The notes beneath the pieces are model-generated. The model was not told where the DNA came from. It saw only the letters and a program-made list of their open reading frames with translations, and did no database searches. A DNA stretch of 64,000 nucleotides from Amyelois transitella. Taxonomy: Eukaryota; Arthropoda; Insecta; Lepidoptera; Pyralidae. A program made the translations under genes and the position numbers. How positions within the stretch are numbered: the stretch's first letter is position 1; the number at the start of each line of letters is the position of its first letter. Location of the stretch: positions 12,733,001-12,797,000 of the forward strand of contig NC_083509.1 in assembly GCF_032362555.1 (NCBI RefSeq), read 5' to 3'. Below, piece by piece: positions 18,560 to 29,613 of the stretch.

Positions 18560-18879
18560 CAGTCTGGTACGTTATAACTTCGTAACTACTCAACGGATTT
18601 GAACGCGGTTTTGACACGTGAATAAGGTGGATTACATATAATTAGGATTGTTGTCAAAACTTGTTTGTTAAAATAGATTAAGGGTAACAGAAGTTTAGGT
18701 CAATTGAAAGTGTATTTCAAGCATTGCTTCAAAACTTTTAAGGGATGAATGTGGTTTACATAAACGTAATTAATTTTGATAAAGCAAGAATTTCTACTTA
18801 CTACAGTCTATTGAATGCAGTTTCCACAGGTTACGTGAAAATTTACTTACACGCAGGCGGAGCCGCGGGCAACAGCTAG
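18560..18879 (+). mobile_element. Helitron-like non-autonomous element
   Basis: Begins in a TAACTTCGTAACTACTCAAC block and ends GGCGGAGCCGCGGGCAACAG then CTAG at 18876-18879, followed by T. The 3' end matches the other CTAG-ending repeats of the window. The 5' end is not fixed. Confidence 0.45.
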
Positions 18880-19051
18880 TATTAGGTAAAAGAAGATAGG
18901 AAACTAAAATTATTTGGATCTTAGAGTGGATTGCAAATCTAATAAAAAATTGTTCGATCACTATGTGGTTTTTAAGGGTTAGCAATTTGGTTGCAGCCAC
19001 ATGTCGTTATGGGACTAAAAAGTAATTCTTAAAAATATCATATTTAAACAA

Positions 19052-19091
19052 ATATATCTCGGACAATTAAAAAAAATTGTCCGAGATATAT
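19052..19091. repeat. Perfect 17-bp hairpin with A6 loop
   Basis: ATATATCTCGGACAATT at 19052-19068 is followed by six A and its exact complement at 19075-19091. It lies in AT-rich DNA 540 bp before the first visible NAT1 exon. It may be the core of a foldback element or an RNA hairpin. Confidence 0.8.
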
Positions 19092-19630
19092 CGCCGTGAA
19101 TAGCACATTTTTTGGACGACACCAAAACTACCAATACTAAAATGACACTTGTTTGTGACAAGCTTAAATTTTTTATGATATACATATATTCAATTCACAT
19201 CGTGAACTATGTATATTTGTTTGATATCGAATTTAATTGCTGTGTTTATGTATATGATGTCATAAAATATAAAATTTTCTCTCGTATTTTGTAAATTAAC
19301 CGACGGTAAAGTTATTTAAAAAAAAATTACTTTAAATTCATATAAAATAACAACGGCATTAAAATTAAAACTGGAAATTAGTTTAATGTATTAATTAATT
19401 AAGTTTTTTATCATATTATTGACAAATTTATATGTTTGGAAAACTTCGTCAAATAAGCATTCCTTGCAACCTACCTTGTATCAAAGAAACCGCAAGTGCA
19501 CCTCGTTATATTTAGAATATTTTCACCATAAATCATGTCACCGTTACGCCTGGTCACCGCGATAATTTTTATTGTATTTGTATTATCCGCATGACCCTCG
19601 ACGTGCGTAACGAGTCTGGTGGCGTTGCAG

Positions 19631-22600
19631 ACGGGTAACCGGAGGCTCTCTCGCGCGACATCAGCATCGTTGCGCGGCGGAGGCTGCGCCCCCTGCGGAC
19701 CCCACCGGCGGCAAGACGGACAGCGCGCGCTCGCCGGGGCCCGCGCCGCGCGCCTCGGCCCGGACGCCCGCCGTCCCGCCGAGGCGACGCTGGGTCCCCC
19801 CGTCCTCGCTGCGCCACCACGAGGTGCCTGACGCCGATGCCAAGCACGACGTCATATTCCGAAAGGTACACGTGTGCTGCCCGGCACTTTAGAATAAGAC
19901 CACTCCATTTCTTTCCTATGCATGTTGTAAAATGTCGGAAATAATAGCAGATCCATCTAGTGCAAACTCCCGTGCTAGTCTGATAGCGAAGAACAACCAC
20001 AGTGCGGGCCTGCTCTTCCCGTGCACATTGTAAAATTCAAATCAATTCTTTTTATGCGATGGACTACAGCTGAACATAGCCTTCAAAAGCCTTGAAAAGT
20101 CAAGTGTTCAACAATCACAGGGTTGAAGACGTGATTATATGTATGTTTAGTATATGATTCCATCGGTCGATGGATAAAAGGATTGGTCCCATCTCCATCG
20201 CTACGGCACCGTCAGCTTGAGACGAGAGCACGCCGACACGGAGACTGTACGCTGCATCTTACTTAGACAAACATCTTTTTGCCATTATTTATTTATACAT
20301 ATACACAAAAGAATATACAGGAAGTCGTGAGATGCGTATATGATACTATTACATACATTCATATAATCATGTCTATATAACTGTTGGGGTAGACAGAGCG
20401 AACTGTCTCGAAACGACCAATGCTTGGCTTACTGATATAATTGAGATTCAAATAGTGACAGGTTGCTAGCCCATCCCGCCAAGCCCATTCATTTGCATTT
20501 CCGAATGGTCCTTTTTTCTATTTGTGCCGGTAACCAATATGATACTCTACTTATAAATAATAATATATATTATACTTATTAATTAATATTTGAATGACAT
20601 GACATGACTCGCTCAACGAGTATTGCGTTTCCAGGTGCGCGGTATTCTTAACAAACTTACCCCAGAAAAGTTTCAAAAGCTGAGTGATGACCTGCTCGGC
20701 TTGGAGCTGGACTCTGACAAGGTAACTACTTAAATTCAGCAGCATGCATGAATTCAGCAACGTAAATAACCGAGCATATCGCTTTATTATGAACTAGCTG
20801 TGCCCCCGACTTCGTCCGCGTGGATTAGTTACTTTGGGCATCATTGAAGCCCACAAGGCTGAATAATTTTCCCCGTTTTTTTCACATATTCCATTATTTC
20901 TTTGCTTCTTATAGTTGCAGCGTGATGTTATATAGCCTAAAGCCTTCCTCGTTAAATGGTCTATTCAAGGCAAAAATATTTTTTCGATTCGAACCAGTAG
21001 TTCCTGAGATTAGCGCGTTCAAACAAACTCTTCAGCTTTATAATATTAGTATAGATTAGTATAGATTCATGATTTGAAATAAGTTTAGAACAAGATGTCG
21101 TGTGTAAGGTGCTTAAGGGCGTGATCCTCCTGATCTTCGAGAAGGCGCTGGACGAGCCCAAGTACTCGTCGATGTACGCGCAGCTGTGCAAGCGGCTGAG
21201 CGAGGAGGCGCCCAACTTCGAGCCCGCCGGCCAGCCCTGCACCTTCAAGCTGCTGTTGCTCAACAAATGCCGCACTGAGTTCGAGAACAGGGCTCAGGTA
21301 ATGATGCTGATCTTACATATTTTGCTAAAACTTTTAAGTCCCAAAAAAAAAGTTTATTGTATTAAAATTGCAATTTTGTGTTTATTATATGCAATAAACA
21401 ACATAGTATTTTGAAATGGCGGTAAATATCTCTAAACAAGTTCGAGGTTGTAGTTTCAGTATCATGGTAAATTGTGAACAAATGGTATCCACCGGTAGTA
21501 AGATAACAATATGACCGGTCGGCAGGCGTTCGCCGCCTTCGAGGACAAGGCGCTGTCTCCCGAGGAGGAGGAGAAGCGGCACCTCGCCAAGTGCAAGATG
21601 CTGGGCAACATAAAGTTCATCGGCGAGCTGGGCAAGCTGGAGATCCTGGCCGAGTCCATCCTGCACCGCTGCATCCAGAACCTGCTGGCGCGGCGCGCGG
21701 CCGCCGAGCACCACGAGGACCTGGAGTGCCTGGCGCAGCTGGTGCGCACGTGCGGCCGCGTGCTGGACTCGCAGCGCGGCCGCGGCCTCATGGACCAGTA
21801 CTTCGCGCGCATCCACACGCTGTCCACCAGCCGCGAGCTGGCGCCGCGCATCCGCTTCATGCTGCGCGACGTGGTGGAGCTGCGGCGCGGCGGCTGGGTG
21901 CCGCGCGTGGCCACGGCCGCCGAGGGCCCCGTGCCCATCCAGCAGCTGCGCGGGCAGTCGCCGCCGCGGCGCGAGCGCGAGCCGCTGTTCCGGCGCGCGC
22001 GGCCGCTGGAGGACGTGCTGGCGGGGCTGGCGCTGCAGCCGGCCGCGCCGCTGCCCGCGCCCGACAAGCTGTTCGGCAACGGGTTCCGCGACGGGTTCCG
22101 CGCGCGCCCCGCCGCGCACTTCCCGCGCGCCCCGCGCCCCACCGCGCCCCGGGCGCGCCGCGTGTACGCGGGCGGCGCGCTGCAGGACGTGCAGATGCGG
22201 CCGGCGCCCAACTCGCTCATGTTCTCGGCCAACCAGCTGCTGCGGCCCGCGCCGCCCGCGCCCGTGCTGCCCGCCTTCAGCACGCCCGCGCCGCGCGCCG
22301 ACCAGCCCGCCATCGCCATCAAGCCCGCGCCCGACAAGAAGGACAAGCCGCGCAAGGACAAGGTGACGCCTCCCGCTCTATTCAAACTCATTTTTTTGTT
22401 TTTCACTTTTTATGTAAAAAGTGCATTCGCTCAGTTTATGTTTTTTTTTATTCATTTAGGCCTGATCTGATATACTTGTACTGGAGCGTTTTATCGAAAC
22501 TGAAATGTTTCATTTGTGTACGCAGGGAGTGAACAAAGAGGAGGCCTGCCGGCTGGCGGTGGCGGCGGTGGACGCGCTGGCGGCGGGCGGCGTGCCGCTG

Positions 22601-24243
22601 GGCGACGACGTGCCGCGCGAGGCGCACGAGCACGCCGAGCGGCTGCTGGCGCTGCAGCTGCCCGACAAGCTGCTGCGCCGCGCGCTCACCGCCGCGCTGG
22701 AGCACGCGCTGCAGCCGCCGCCGGAGGGCTCGGTGACCGCGGAGGCGCGGGCGTGGGCGGCGTGCGTGCTGTGGCGCGCCAGCAAGCGCGCGGGCGCGGC
22801 CGAGTGGCTGCGCGCGCGGCTGGGCGCGGCGCCCGCCGGCGCGCTGCTGGCCGAGGCCGTGCGCCACAAGCTGCTGCCGCTGGCCGAGCTGGGCGCCTGG
22901 TGCGAGGGCCAGCACCACGCGCTGCTGCTGGCCGTGCTGCAGCGCCTGCGCGAGCTGCTCGACCTGGACACGCTGCGCGACCTCACCGACGAGAGCAAGC
23001 TGAACCTGTGCGCGTTCGTGTCGGAGGGCGGCGCCGAGCCGGACGCCGAGCACGCGCTGGCGGCGCTGGAGGCGCGCGGGCTGGCGGCGCTGGTGCCGCA
23101 GCTGCGCGTCACGGCCACGCTGGCGGCGCAGCTGGACGCCGAGCCCGCGCCGCACGCGCTGTACCGCTGGATCAAGGCCAACGTGGAGCCGGCGGTGCGG
23201 CAGAAGGCGGCCTTCGTGTCGGCGCTGGTGGCGCTGCTGGCGGCGCGCGTCACGGCGGCGGCGGGCAGCGCGGGCGCGGCGCCGGGCAGCGCGGCGCTGG
23301 AGCGCGAGAAGGCGCTGGTGGAGACGTACGCGCCGCTGCTGACGGCGCTGCTGGCGGCGCGCCAGGACCTGCAGCTGGCCGCCGTGTACGCCGTGCAGGT
23401 GCACGCGCACCGCCACCGGTACCCCAAGGGTGCGGCCACTTCTTTTTCACGCAATTAAATTACATTTTTTTTTTATAATTTGAACGTAATGCTTTTGACC
23501 TCAATCTGCCATTGTCGGAGTATCGACCATATACGGGTATCCCTGCCCACGCCGCGTCCTCCGATGTTAAAAACTTCTATCATTATGCTATACGACTCAA
23601 CAGGTGTACGTTCAAAAATGTTTTAGTTCACATTCTTAAACTCTTTACTCACCATTACATATTATACATATTTATTCATATTATTACGAAAAACACAGGA
23701 ACTGATTACATATCCTTCCGAGCCTACGTTTGTTTGCTCTTTTTATTTTATTGTCTCTCACTGTTACTGAACTGTCTTAGCCATTCTTTTCTATTCCTTT
23801 TGCTTCTATGTGAAAGGCTGATTATTTCTCATCCAAGTCATATCAATTTCCTCTCCTTGACCTGTTACTTTATATGAATTTATTATACATATTTAGTATT
23901 GTCAAGTTACTATTTTAGTTAAGAGTCTCAAAGTTGGCCAGCGCAATCCTTGAAGATGTGTGACGTGTGTGCAGGCATGCTGCTGCGCTGGTTCATGTAC
24001 CTGTACAACCTGGAGGTGGTGGAGGAGGACGCGTTCCTGCGCTGGCGCGAGGACGTCACGGACGCCTACCCCGGCAAGGGCGAGGCGCTGTTTCAGGTCA
24101 GTCGCAGGCCGGCTCCCTCGTGTCGGTGTCGCATCGCGTGAGCTCGCTCGCTCGGAACTAACGCGCGTGTCCGTGTGCAGGTGAACGCGTGGCTGACGTG
24201 GCTGCAGCAGCAGGAGTCGGAGGAGGAGGACGCCGAGGACTAG
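19631..24243 (+). CDS. NAT1: NAT1 / DAP5 (eIF4G2), 5' end incomplete, 7 exons
   Basis: A relative of eIF4G that lacks the eIF4E-binding part and drives cap-independent initiation in the cytoplasm. Exons: 19631-19865, 20635-20721, 21109-21297, 21526-22362, 22526-23429, 23975-24096 and 24181-24243 (TAG). All phases match, giving 811 residues. RRRWVPPSSL and KHDVIFRK lead into the MIF4G domain (VRGILNKLTPEKFQKL, LKGVILLIFEKALDEPKYSS, MLGNIKFIGELGKL). A Pro/Ala-rich linker follows, then an MA3 domain from 22526 and a C-terminal W2 domain (QVNAWLTWLQQ). Order and spacing fit DAP5 rather than eIF4GI. The first visible exon has no in-frame ATG and only a late GTG. Fly and mammalian homologues start at GUG, so the start must lie upstream; it was not found. 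The exons are extremely GC-rich. Confidence 0.93.
20341..20533 (-). mobile_element. SINE-like repeat, family A
   Basis: A copy in NAT1 intron 19866-20634. The tail-side block (complement of TAATCATGTCTATATAAC) is at the left and the head (complement of TTGTGCCGGTAACC) is at the right. A more decayed plus-oriented piece lies just before it, at about 20030-20150. Confidence 0.65.
20794..21061 (-). mobile_element. Helitron-like element filling most of a NAT1 intron
   Basis: Reverse-oriented copy of the 26509-26778 element: CTAG at 20794-20797, CGACTTCGTCCGCGTGG, and at the far end CTTTATAATATTAGTATAGA, the complement of the TCTATACTAATATTATAAAG start. It takes up about 268 of the 387 bases of the intron 20722-21108 and ends 47 bp before the next exon. 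Confidence 0.75.
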
Positions 24244-24880
24244 GCGGCGGTCGCTGCCGGGGGCCACATTCGGCGCGCCTGCCGCTTTTATTTCGCGCTC
24301 ATCTCATTATATAAATATAATTAAGCCAAATAGTTAAAAATACCTACCTTCGTCGCCATTTAACCCTCGGCCCGTCGCGCTCGGGACTCCGGGGTTAAAT
24401 AGGTCAATTTTTAGGTTATATTACGTAAACGAATATTAGTATCTCGAGATAATTTTTTGTAGGCCTTTTACTCGATTTTGATACTTTTACAAATGTATAC
24501 AATGTATAGTGTTCGTTCGGACGTATGATTGCACCCGGTCTGCCCTCTGCCCACGTGAGCGTGTTTTAGTTGAAATTGTATTATATAAATATATATATAA
24601 AGGAAGAACTTAAATCAATTTTTATTAATAATATCATGATCATTTATTTTCAAAGCTAAATGGACTTAGTGATAAACTGTAAGAATGCTTCGATTTCATT
24701 ATAATATCAAATTTAGATTTTTTGTAACTAGATAAAGAAAAGTAAAAAAAAAAATATTTCCCTCGGGCGTAAGAATCGTATGTGAGTTGTCATAAAGTTG
24801 TGCAGTAAGGTCACGATAAGCAACATTGATCAATATGTATTCAGGATGAGAAATAAAGTTCAGTGTAATTTATTACAACA
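24244..24880 (+). other. NAT1 3' untranslated region
   Basis: AT-rich sequence after the TAG at 24241-24243. AATAAA at 24852-24857 is the best poly(A) signal; another lies near 24912. Confidence 0.55.
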
Positions 24881-26508
24881 TTGTTTAATTATTGAAAATC
24901 ATCAACTATGGAATAAAGCAGAAACTTTACTCAAACTAAACTATTACATTTATTTCTAGTATTTGTGCCGCAGTAATTTATTAACTTAACATCTAAAACT
25001 TTCACTTTGGATATAACATCGTAAAAGTAACCGCTCTCACACGTTGAACCCGCCCTGTTCCAAGATAAATGGAGCTGTGGACAAAAAGAGTGAATATGTA
25101 AATATTAGATTGTTAAATGTAGGTAGGTACATTAGAGTTTTAAAATACATATAATCACGTCTATATCCCTTGCGGGGTAAGAGCTATACAACAAAAAAAG
25201 TTTCATTCAAATCCATTCAGTAGTTCCGGAGATTAGCGTGTACAAACAGAAATTTTTTTCAAGGTTTATTATGTATTGATATGTATGTATGGGTCATTCC
25301 AGAAAAATCGGGCAACCTTCAAAAGATTTTCGTGCACAATTTTAAAATGCTATAGATTGTCTATTGACAGTATATGGTGGGTTATACATTAATAACACCA
25401 CACCTAAAAGGGTAAGACACTTTATGCACTATTCAACACACACAGTATCTAGTAACTGATAGATATAATTTTAGATACTGATAGACTATGATTATATGGT
25501 AATAAATAAGTGTTTATTAAGAATCACGTATTTATATATAACTCTGAGTTATAATATTCAATAGCTTTCTTAAAATAGTAAATTTCTTTTGACAGAAAAA
25601 GGGCATTTGCAGCTCTACCAGATTTCAAATACGCGTTTATGTACTTTTCAGTGCAAAAAATTGCTGAGTTATGACCATTTCGACTTGCTACAGCACATCT
25701 GTGTTAATTTTAAGGATTTGTTATTGTTAATTTGTAGCACTGTCGAATAAACATTTTATCCATATCTATGTAAGAACTGAATTTATTTCAAATTCGATTG
25801 CACACAGAATTATAGCGGCTGTACAGTGTACATTCTCGCCGAGTGCCCTGGCAATGTGTGACGAGCGACGGCGAGGTGGCGCTTTGAAAGTCACGGCAGC
25901 TGTAGCGCTATTTCAATTAGGCGCGGTAAACGGAGCTCGTGGATTATTTCACGAATAGTCAAAGAATAGTCTGCTATGGCAACTTTTATATAGGAAGATT
26001 AATGTATCCACATCCTGAATTCCTGACCTTAATAATATAATTATAAATAGGTAAATAACTATGTCTGGCAGTTAAGTTTTCACGCCTTAACCACTGAACC
26101 TATTTTGATGAAATTTGCTACAGAGACAGAGTTGAACCTGAGGAAAAACAAAGCCTACTTTTTATTTTATTACAGAGTTTCAATGGAAAAATAATAAATA
26201 AAGTCTTCGGGTGAATTAAAAAAAGGACACATTGAAATGGAGGGATTGAAGGGACACTTAGAATGAATAATAGAAAGCGAAAATATTTTTTTACGCTTAT
26301 CTCTGAAACTACTCAACGGATTTACTTAAAACTTTCACCAATTGCTTTGTTTTAACTCAGAAAAACATTTAAAGTTTGTATCATCAAAATCACAAAAAAA
26401 AGTTATCGTTATTTGAATGAACTCAAGGCATGAGTTTGCCTGCAAATAAGTTACAAAATTTAATAAAAAGTCATTTATCATTGTACAACAGCATTATACC
26501 TAATAACA
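24881..26508. other. Gene-free stretch
   Basis: No exon or RNA gene is supported. A SINE family A fragment lies at 25144-25180. A stretch with GGGTCATTCCAGAAAAATCG near 25290 may be an unclassified dispersed repeat. The rest is AT-rich with nothing recognisable. Confidence 0.35.
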
Positions 26509-26778
26509 TCTATACTAATATTATAAAGCTGAAGAGTTTGTTTGTTTGAATGCTTTAATCTCAGGAACTACTGGATTGTATTGAAAAAATATTTTTGCTT
26601 TGAATAGACCATTTATCAAGGAAGGCTTTAGGCTATATACCTAACATCATGCTGCAACTATATGGAGCAAAGAAATAATGGAATATGTGAAAAAAATGGG
26701 GAAAATTATTCATCCTTGAGGGCTTCAATGATGCCCAAAATAACTATTCCACGCGGACAAAGTCGCGGGCACAGCTAG
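26509..26778 (+). mobile_element. Complete Helitron-like non-autonomous element, 270 bp
   Basis: Starts TCTATACTAATATTATAAAG and ends GACAAAGTCGCGGGCACAG then CTAG, with a host A before and T after, as Helitrons insert between A and T. It is the best reference copy here for the pieces at 3053-3254 and 20794-21061. It resembles Lep1-type Helitrons of moths and butterflies. No protein is encoded. Confidence 0.75.
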
Positions 26779-27136
26779 TCAATATATTTTTTGTCAGGAT
26801 CTAGTAAAAGATAAAATTGTAAGTTTTGTGTTTGCTGCTGGCTGACATTAAAACTAAAAGGTAGGTGGTCAGCAAAACATAAATTTTTATTGATTCTTGG
26901 CATAGTAACTTATGTGGAATAAATTGTTAATTTTTTTTGTTAATACATACATATAGTCTTACAAGACTAATAGGCAAAGTTCAGCTGTTTGACTTAAGGA
27001 TAGAATTGAGAGTGACAGATTACTAGCCCATAGTAGTCTAAAAGAAGAAAAATTTTTGATTGTTTGTTAATATTATTATTAAAAACAAAATTTGGCTTAT
27101 TAGAAAAACACCATGTGATGTTTTCTAACATAATAT

Positions 27137-27890
27137 TGAAAACTATATAATAAATAAATAAATATATACGGGACAAATTACTGATTGAGCAAGACCCAGG
27201 CCAATCAGAGAAAGTTCGTTTCTCATCATACCCTGGCCAGGATTCGAACCCGAGACCTCCGGTGTCACAGACTAGCGTATTACCGCTGCGCCACAGAGGC
27301 CGTCAAATATAATTACATATGTAAAGTAAAAAAGCCCTTGCACAAAAAGTTGACCAATTTTCCTAGAATGACCTATATATGGATATAGTATCATATAAAT
27401 ATATATATGGGACAAACTACACAGATTGAGTTAGCCTCAAAGTAAGTTCAAAACTTGTGTTATGAGATACTAACCCAACATAAATAAATAAATATATACG
27501 GGACAAATTACACAGATTGAGTTAGCCTCGAAGTAAGTTCGAGACTTGTGTTACGAGATACTAACTCAACGATACTATATTTTATAATAATAATAAATAC
27601 TTATATAGATAAACATCCAAGACCCAGGCCAATCAGAAAAAGTTCTTTTCTCATCATGCCCTGGCCGGGATTCGAACCCGGGACCCCCGGTGTCACAGAC
27701 AAGCGTGTTACCGCTGCGCCACAGAGGCCGTCAATCAACAATACCATATTTGTTAATAAATACTTACACAAATAGATAAACATCCAAGAACCATACTAAT
27801 CAGAGAAAGTTTGTTCCTCATCATGCCCTGACTGGGATTCGAACCCACTACTGCTACCGCTGCGCCACATAGGCCGTTGAAATCATTATA
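27137..27890 (-). mobile_element. Cluster of tRNA-derived SINEs (family T)
   Basis: Three heads on the minus strand (about 27215-27300, 27655-27733, 27825-27877) and one body-only piece (27404-27480). The complete copy is about 27482-27733. Read on the minus strand it begins with GACGGCCTCTGTGGCGCAGC (A-box type), has GGTTCGAATCCC (B box), then an unrelated body, and ends in a TTTA repeat. Because the tRNA-like part is fused to the body, these are SINEs, not working tRNA genes. A family A fragment lies just before, at 26944-27034. Confidence 0.8.
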
Positions 27891-28173
27891 AGTTAGTAAC
27901 CCAAAACATAAGTAACATCGTTTGGGAATTTCTTATATTGGGGTGACATTGACTCTATGTTTATTGTAGAGTAACATATAATAGTTGTTTCAATAAAAAA
28001 TATTCTTTATGTTTTGAAAATATCAAACAACTGATGGCAATTTGATTTCTTTAAATAAACTCAAAAATATTCAAAAAACAGTATTTAACCTAAAATGTCC
28101 ATATGAGCAGGTATTAAAAATCTTCGACAGTATATGAAGGTATTTCCTTTTTTCTTCCAGACAAGTTGAAAAC

Positions 28174-28374
28174 TTATTTGCATGGGTTGGGCTCAGCCCA
28201 CAAGCTGTAAATGAACGGTGCCAGTACATCGTTATACCATGTCGTGCCAAACTTACCAACTCTTATAGCAGCACAAAGGACACAAAATGTGATCAGGCTA
28301 TGTATAGTATTTTCTCGAGCTTGACGCTTCTCCTCCATGGGATCTACTCTTTCTCCGAAAGGTAAACGATACAT
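28174..28374 (-). CDS. Small membrane protein resembling TOM5
   Basis: A 66-residue frame with a clear ATG at 28372-28374. It has a charged N-terminus with VDPMEEKRQARENTI, then a single hydrophobic helix (HSLITFCVLCAAIRV). This layout resembles TOM5, the roughly 50-residue tail-anchored subunit of the mitochondrial import pore, where a DPEE..KRK..E motif precedes the helix. After AIRV the DNA reads G|GTAAGTTTGG, a strong donor, so the true product may splice here and the last 27 residues may be intronic. No second exon was recognised. It lies head-to-head with Mob2. An unrelated small integral membrane protein remains possible. Confidence 0.45.
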   Translation of the reverse strand: MYRLPFGERVDPMEEKRQARENTIHSLITFCVLCAAIRVGKFGTTWYNDVLAPFIYSLWAEPNPCK

Positions 28375-28999
28375 TGTGCTGGTATTTCAATATAACAATA
28401 TGATATATATATATATGATATATAATATGGCCTTGACAATATTTTTAATAGGTAAGCTGAGTTAATATATTTTTATTAATGTAACTTCAATTAATATATT
28501 TTATAATTATAACCTCGAAAATAAAACCTTAGTGTTGTTTTGTAAAAAACATATGTCAGGTCTGTCAATCACACGATTGATCGAATTGCTTCTATTCGAT
28601 TGAGTCATGTTATAATAATCGAACCTCGAATATTCAAAAGAATCGATTTGTTAATTCGAATTTAAAACAAACTAAACTGCACCTTATTTAAATATTTTGG
28701 TAATTAATTTTATGCAAACGAATAGATTGATTCTTTTCTATCAATTAATTGAGATGTTATAAAGAAAACAAGTTTATCTCTGTCGTGTACTTACAAACAG
28801 CGTTCGGCCGCTTTCTTTCTTCATAGCGAAGTAAAGCTATTTGATTAGGAGCGATGACCCGCACCAGTAACTCGATTGTGATCAGTTGATTTAACCGAGT
28901 ATGAGTCGACCGTGATTGCCCGTGATCGAAGTGGGTAGCACAAGTTTATCGAATAGGTCTAATTGTTGCCATATTGCGATAAGGGTTTTGAATGGAACT

Positions 29000-29115
29000 G
29001 ATCGAGTACGAGAAACTGAGAAAGAAGTATGCAGAGATCGTGGCAAGTGGAAAGAGGTAGTCTCTGCCTACCCCTCCGGGAAAGAGGCGTGATTTTATGT
29101 ATGTATGTATGATCG
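29000..29115 (+). mobile_element. LINE 3'-end fragment (family B)
   Basis: GCAGAGATCGTGGCAAGTGG, then GTAGTCTCTGCCTACCCCTC, GGGAAAGAGGCGTGATTTTA and a TATG repeat. Same 3' end as at 54.3, 55.2 and 57.3 kb. It falls between the TOM5-like gene and the first Mob2 exon. Confidence 0.65.
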
Positions 29116-29613
29116 AGTACATCACTCACGCCAATGTCACTGTGCTGTGCTTGTCAAACGCGTCAAACGTAGAGAAAGAAATCAGTTTTAGAACGTTTCA
29201 TTTCATGGATTGAAAAATATAAAACTGTGCCTTTTTATGTCTTACTCAAATGAATAACTTCAACAGTTTAATTTCATAATTTAGGTATCGTTAAATCCTC
29301 ATAAAACTGGGAAATAATTACTCCTATAGCTGTGAAAGGGTAGATCCCACCAAAAACATAGCTGCAAAAGGGTGGAATAGCTTACTAAAAATAAATATTA
29401 TTCTTCTTATTGCGCAATATGGCGAACTCTTCTCAGCTGCTGTGAAAATTTTATTTAATGTTGGAGGTAGTTTACTGACTGTGACATGCTCTAATAAGCA
29501 TAGGACTTTGCTTGATGTTTGTACAGTTATTTGTGAAGTGCAAATGGGACAATCGATGTTTTGGTGCAGCTAAACCAATCAGTGCACTAGAAATAGTGTT
29601 GATTTTTGTTTAG

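Noticed and set aside
21462..22406. Long open frames on the minus strand over the NAT1 exons
   Set aside because: They are mirror frames of GC-rich coding exons, with Arg/Ala-rich or Ser-rich low-complexity translations. The plus frame has full MIF4G/MA3 homology and matching splice phases.
27215..27300. tRNA gene on the minus strand
   Set aside because: A and B boxes are present, but the unit is fused to the SINE body and repeated at least four times with changes. There is no proper acceptor-stem pairing by eye.
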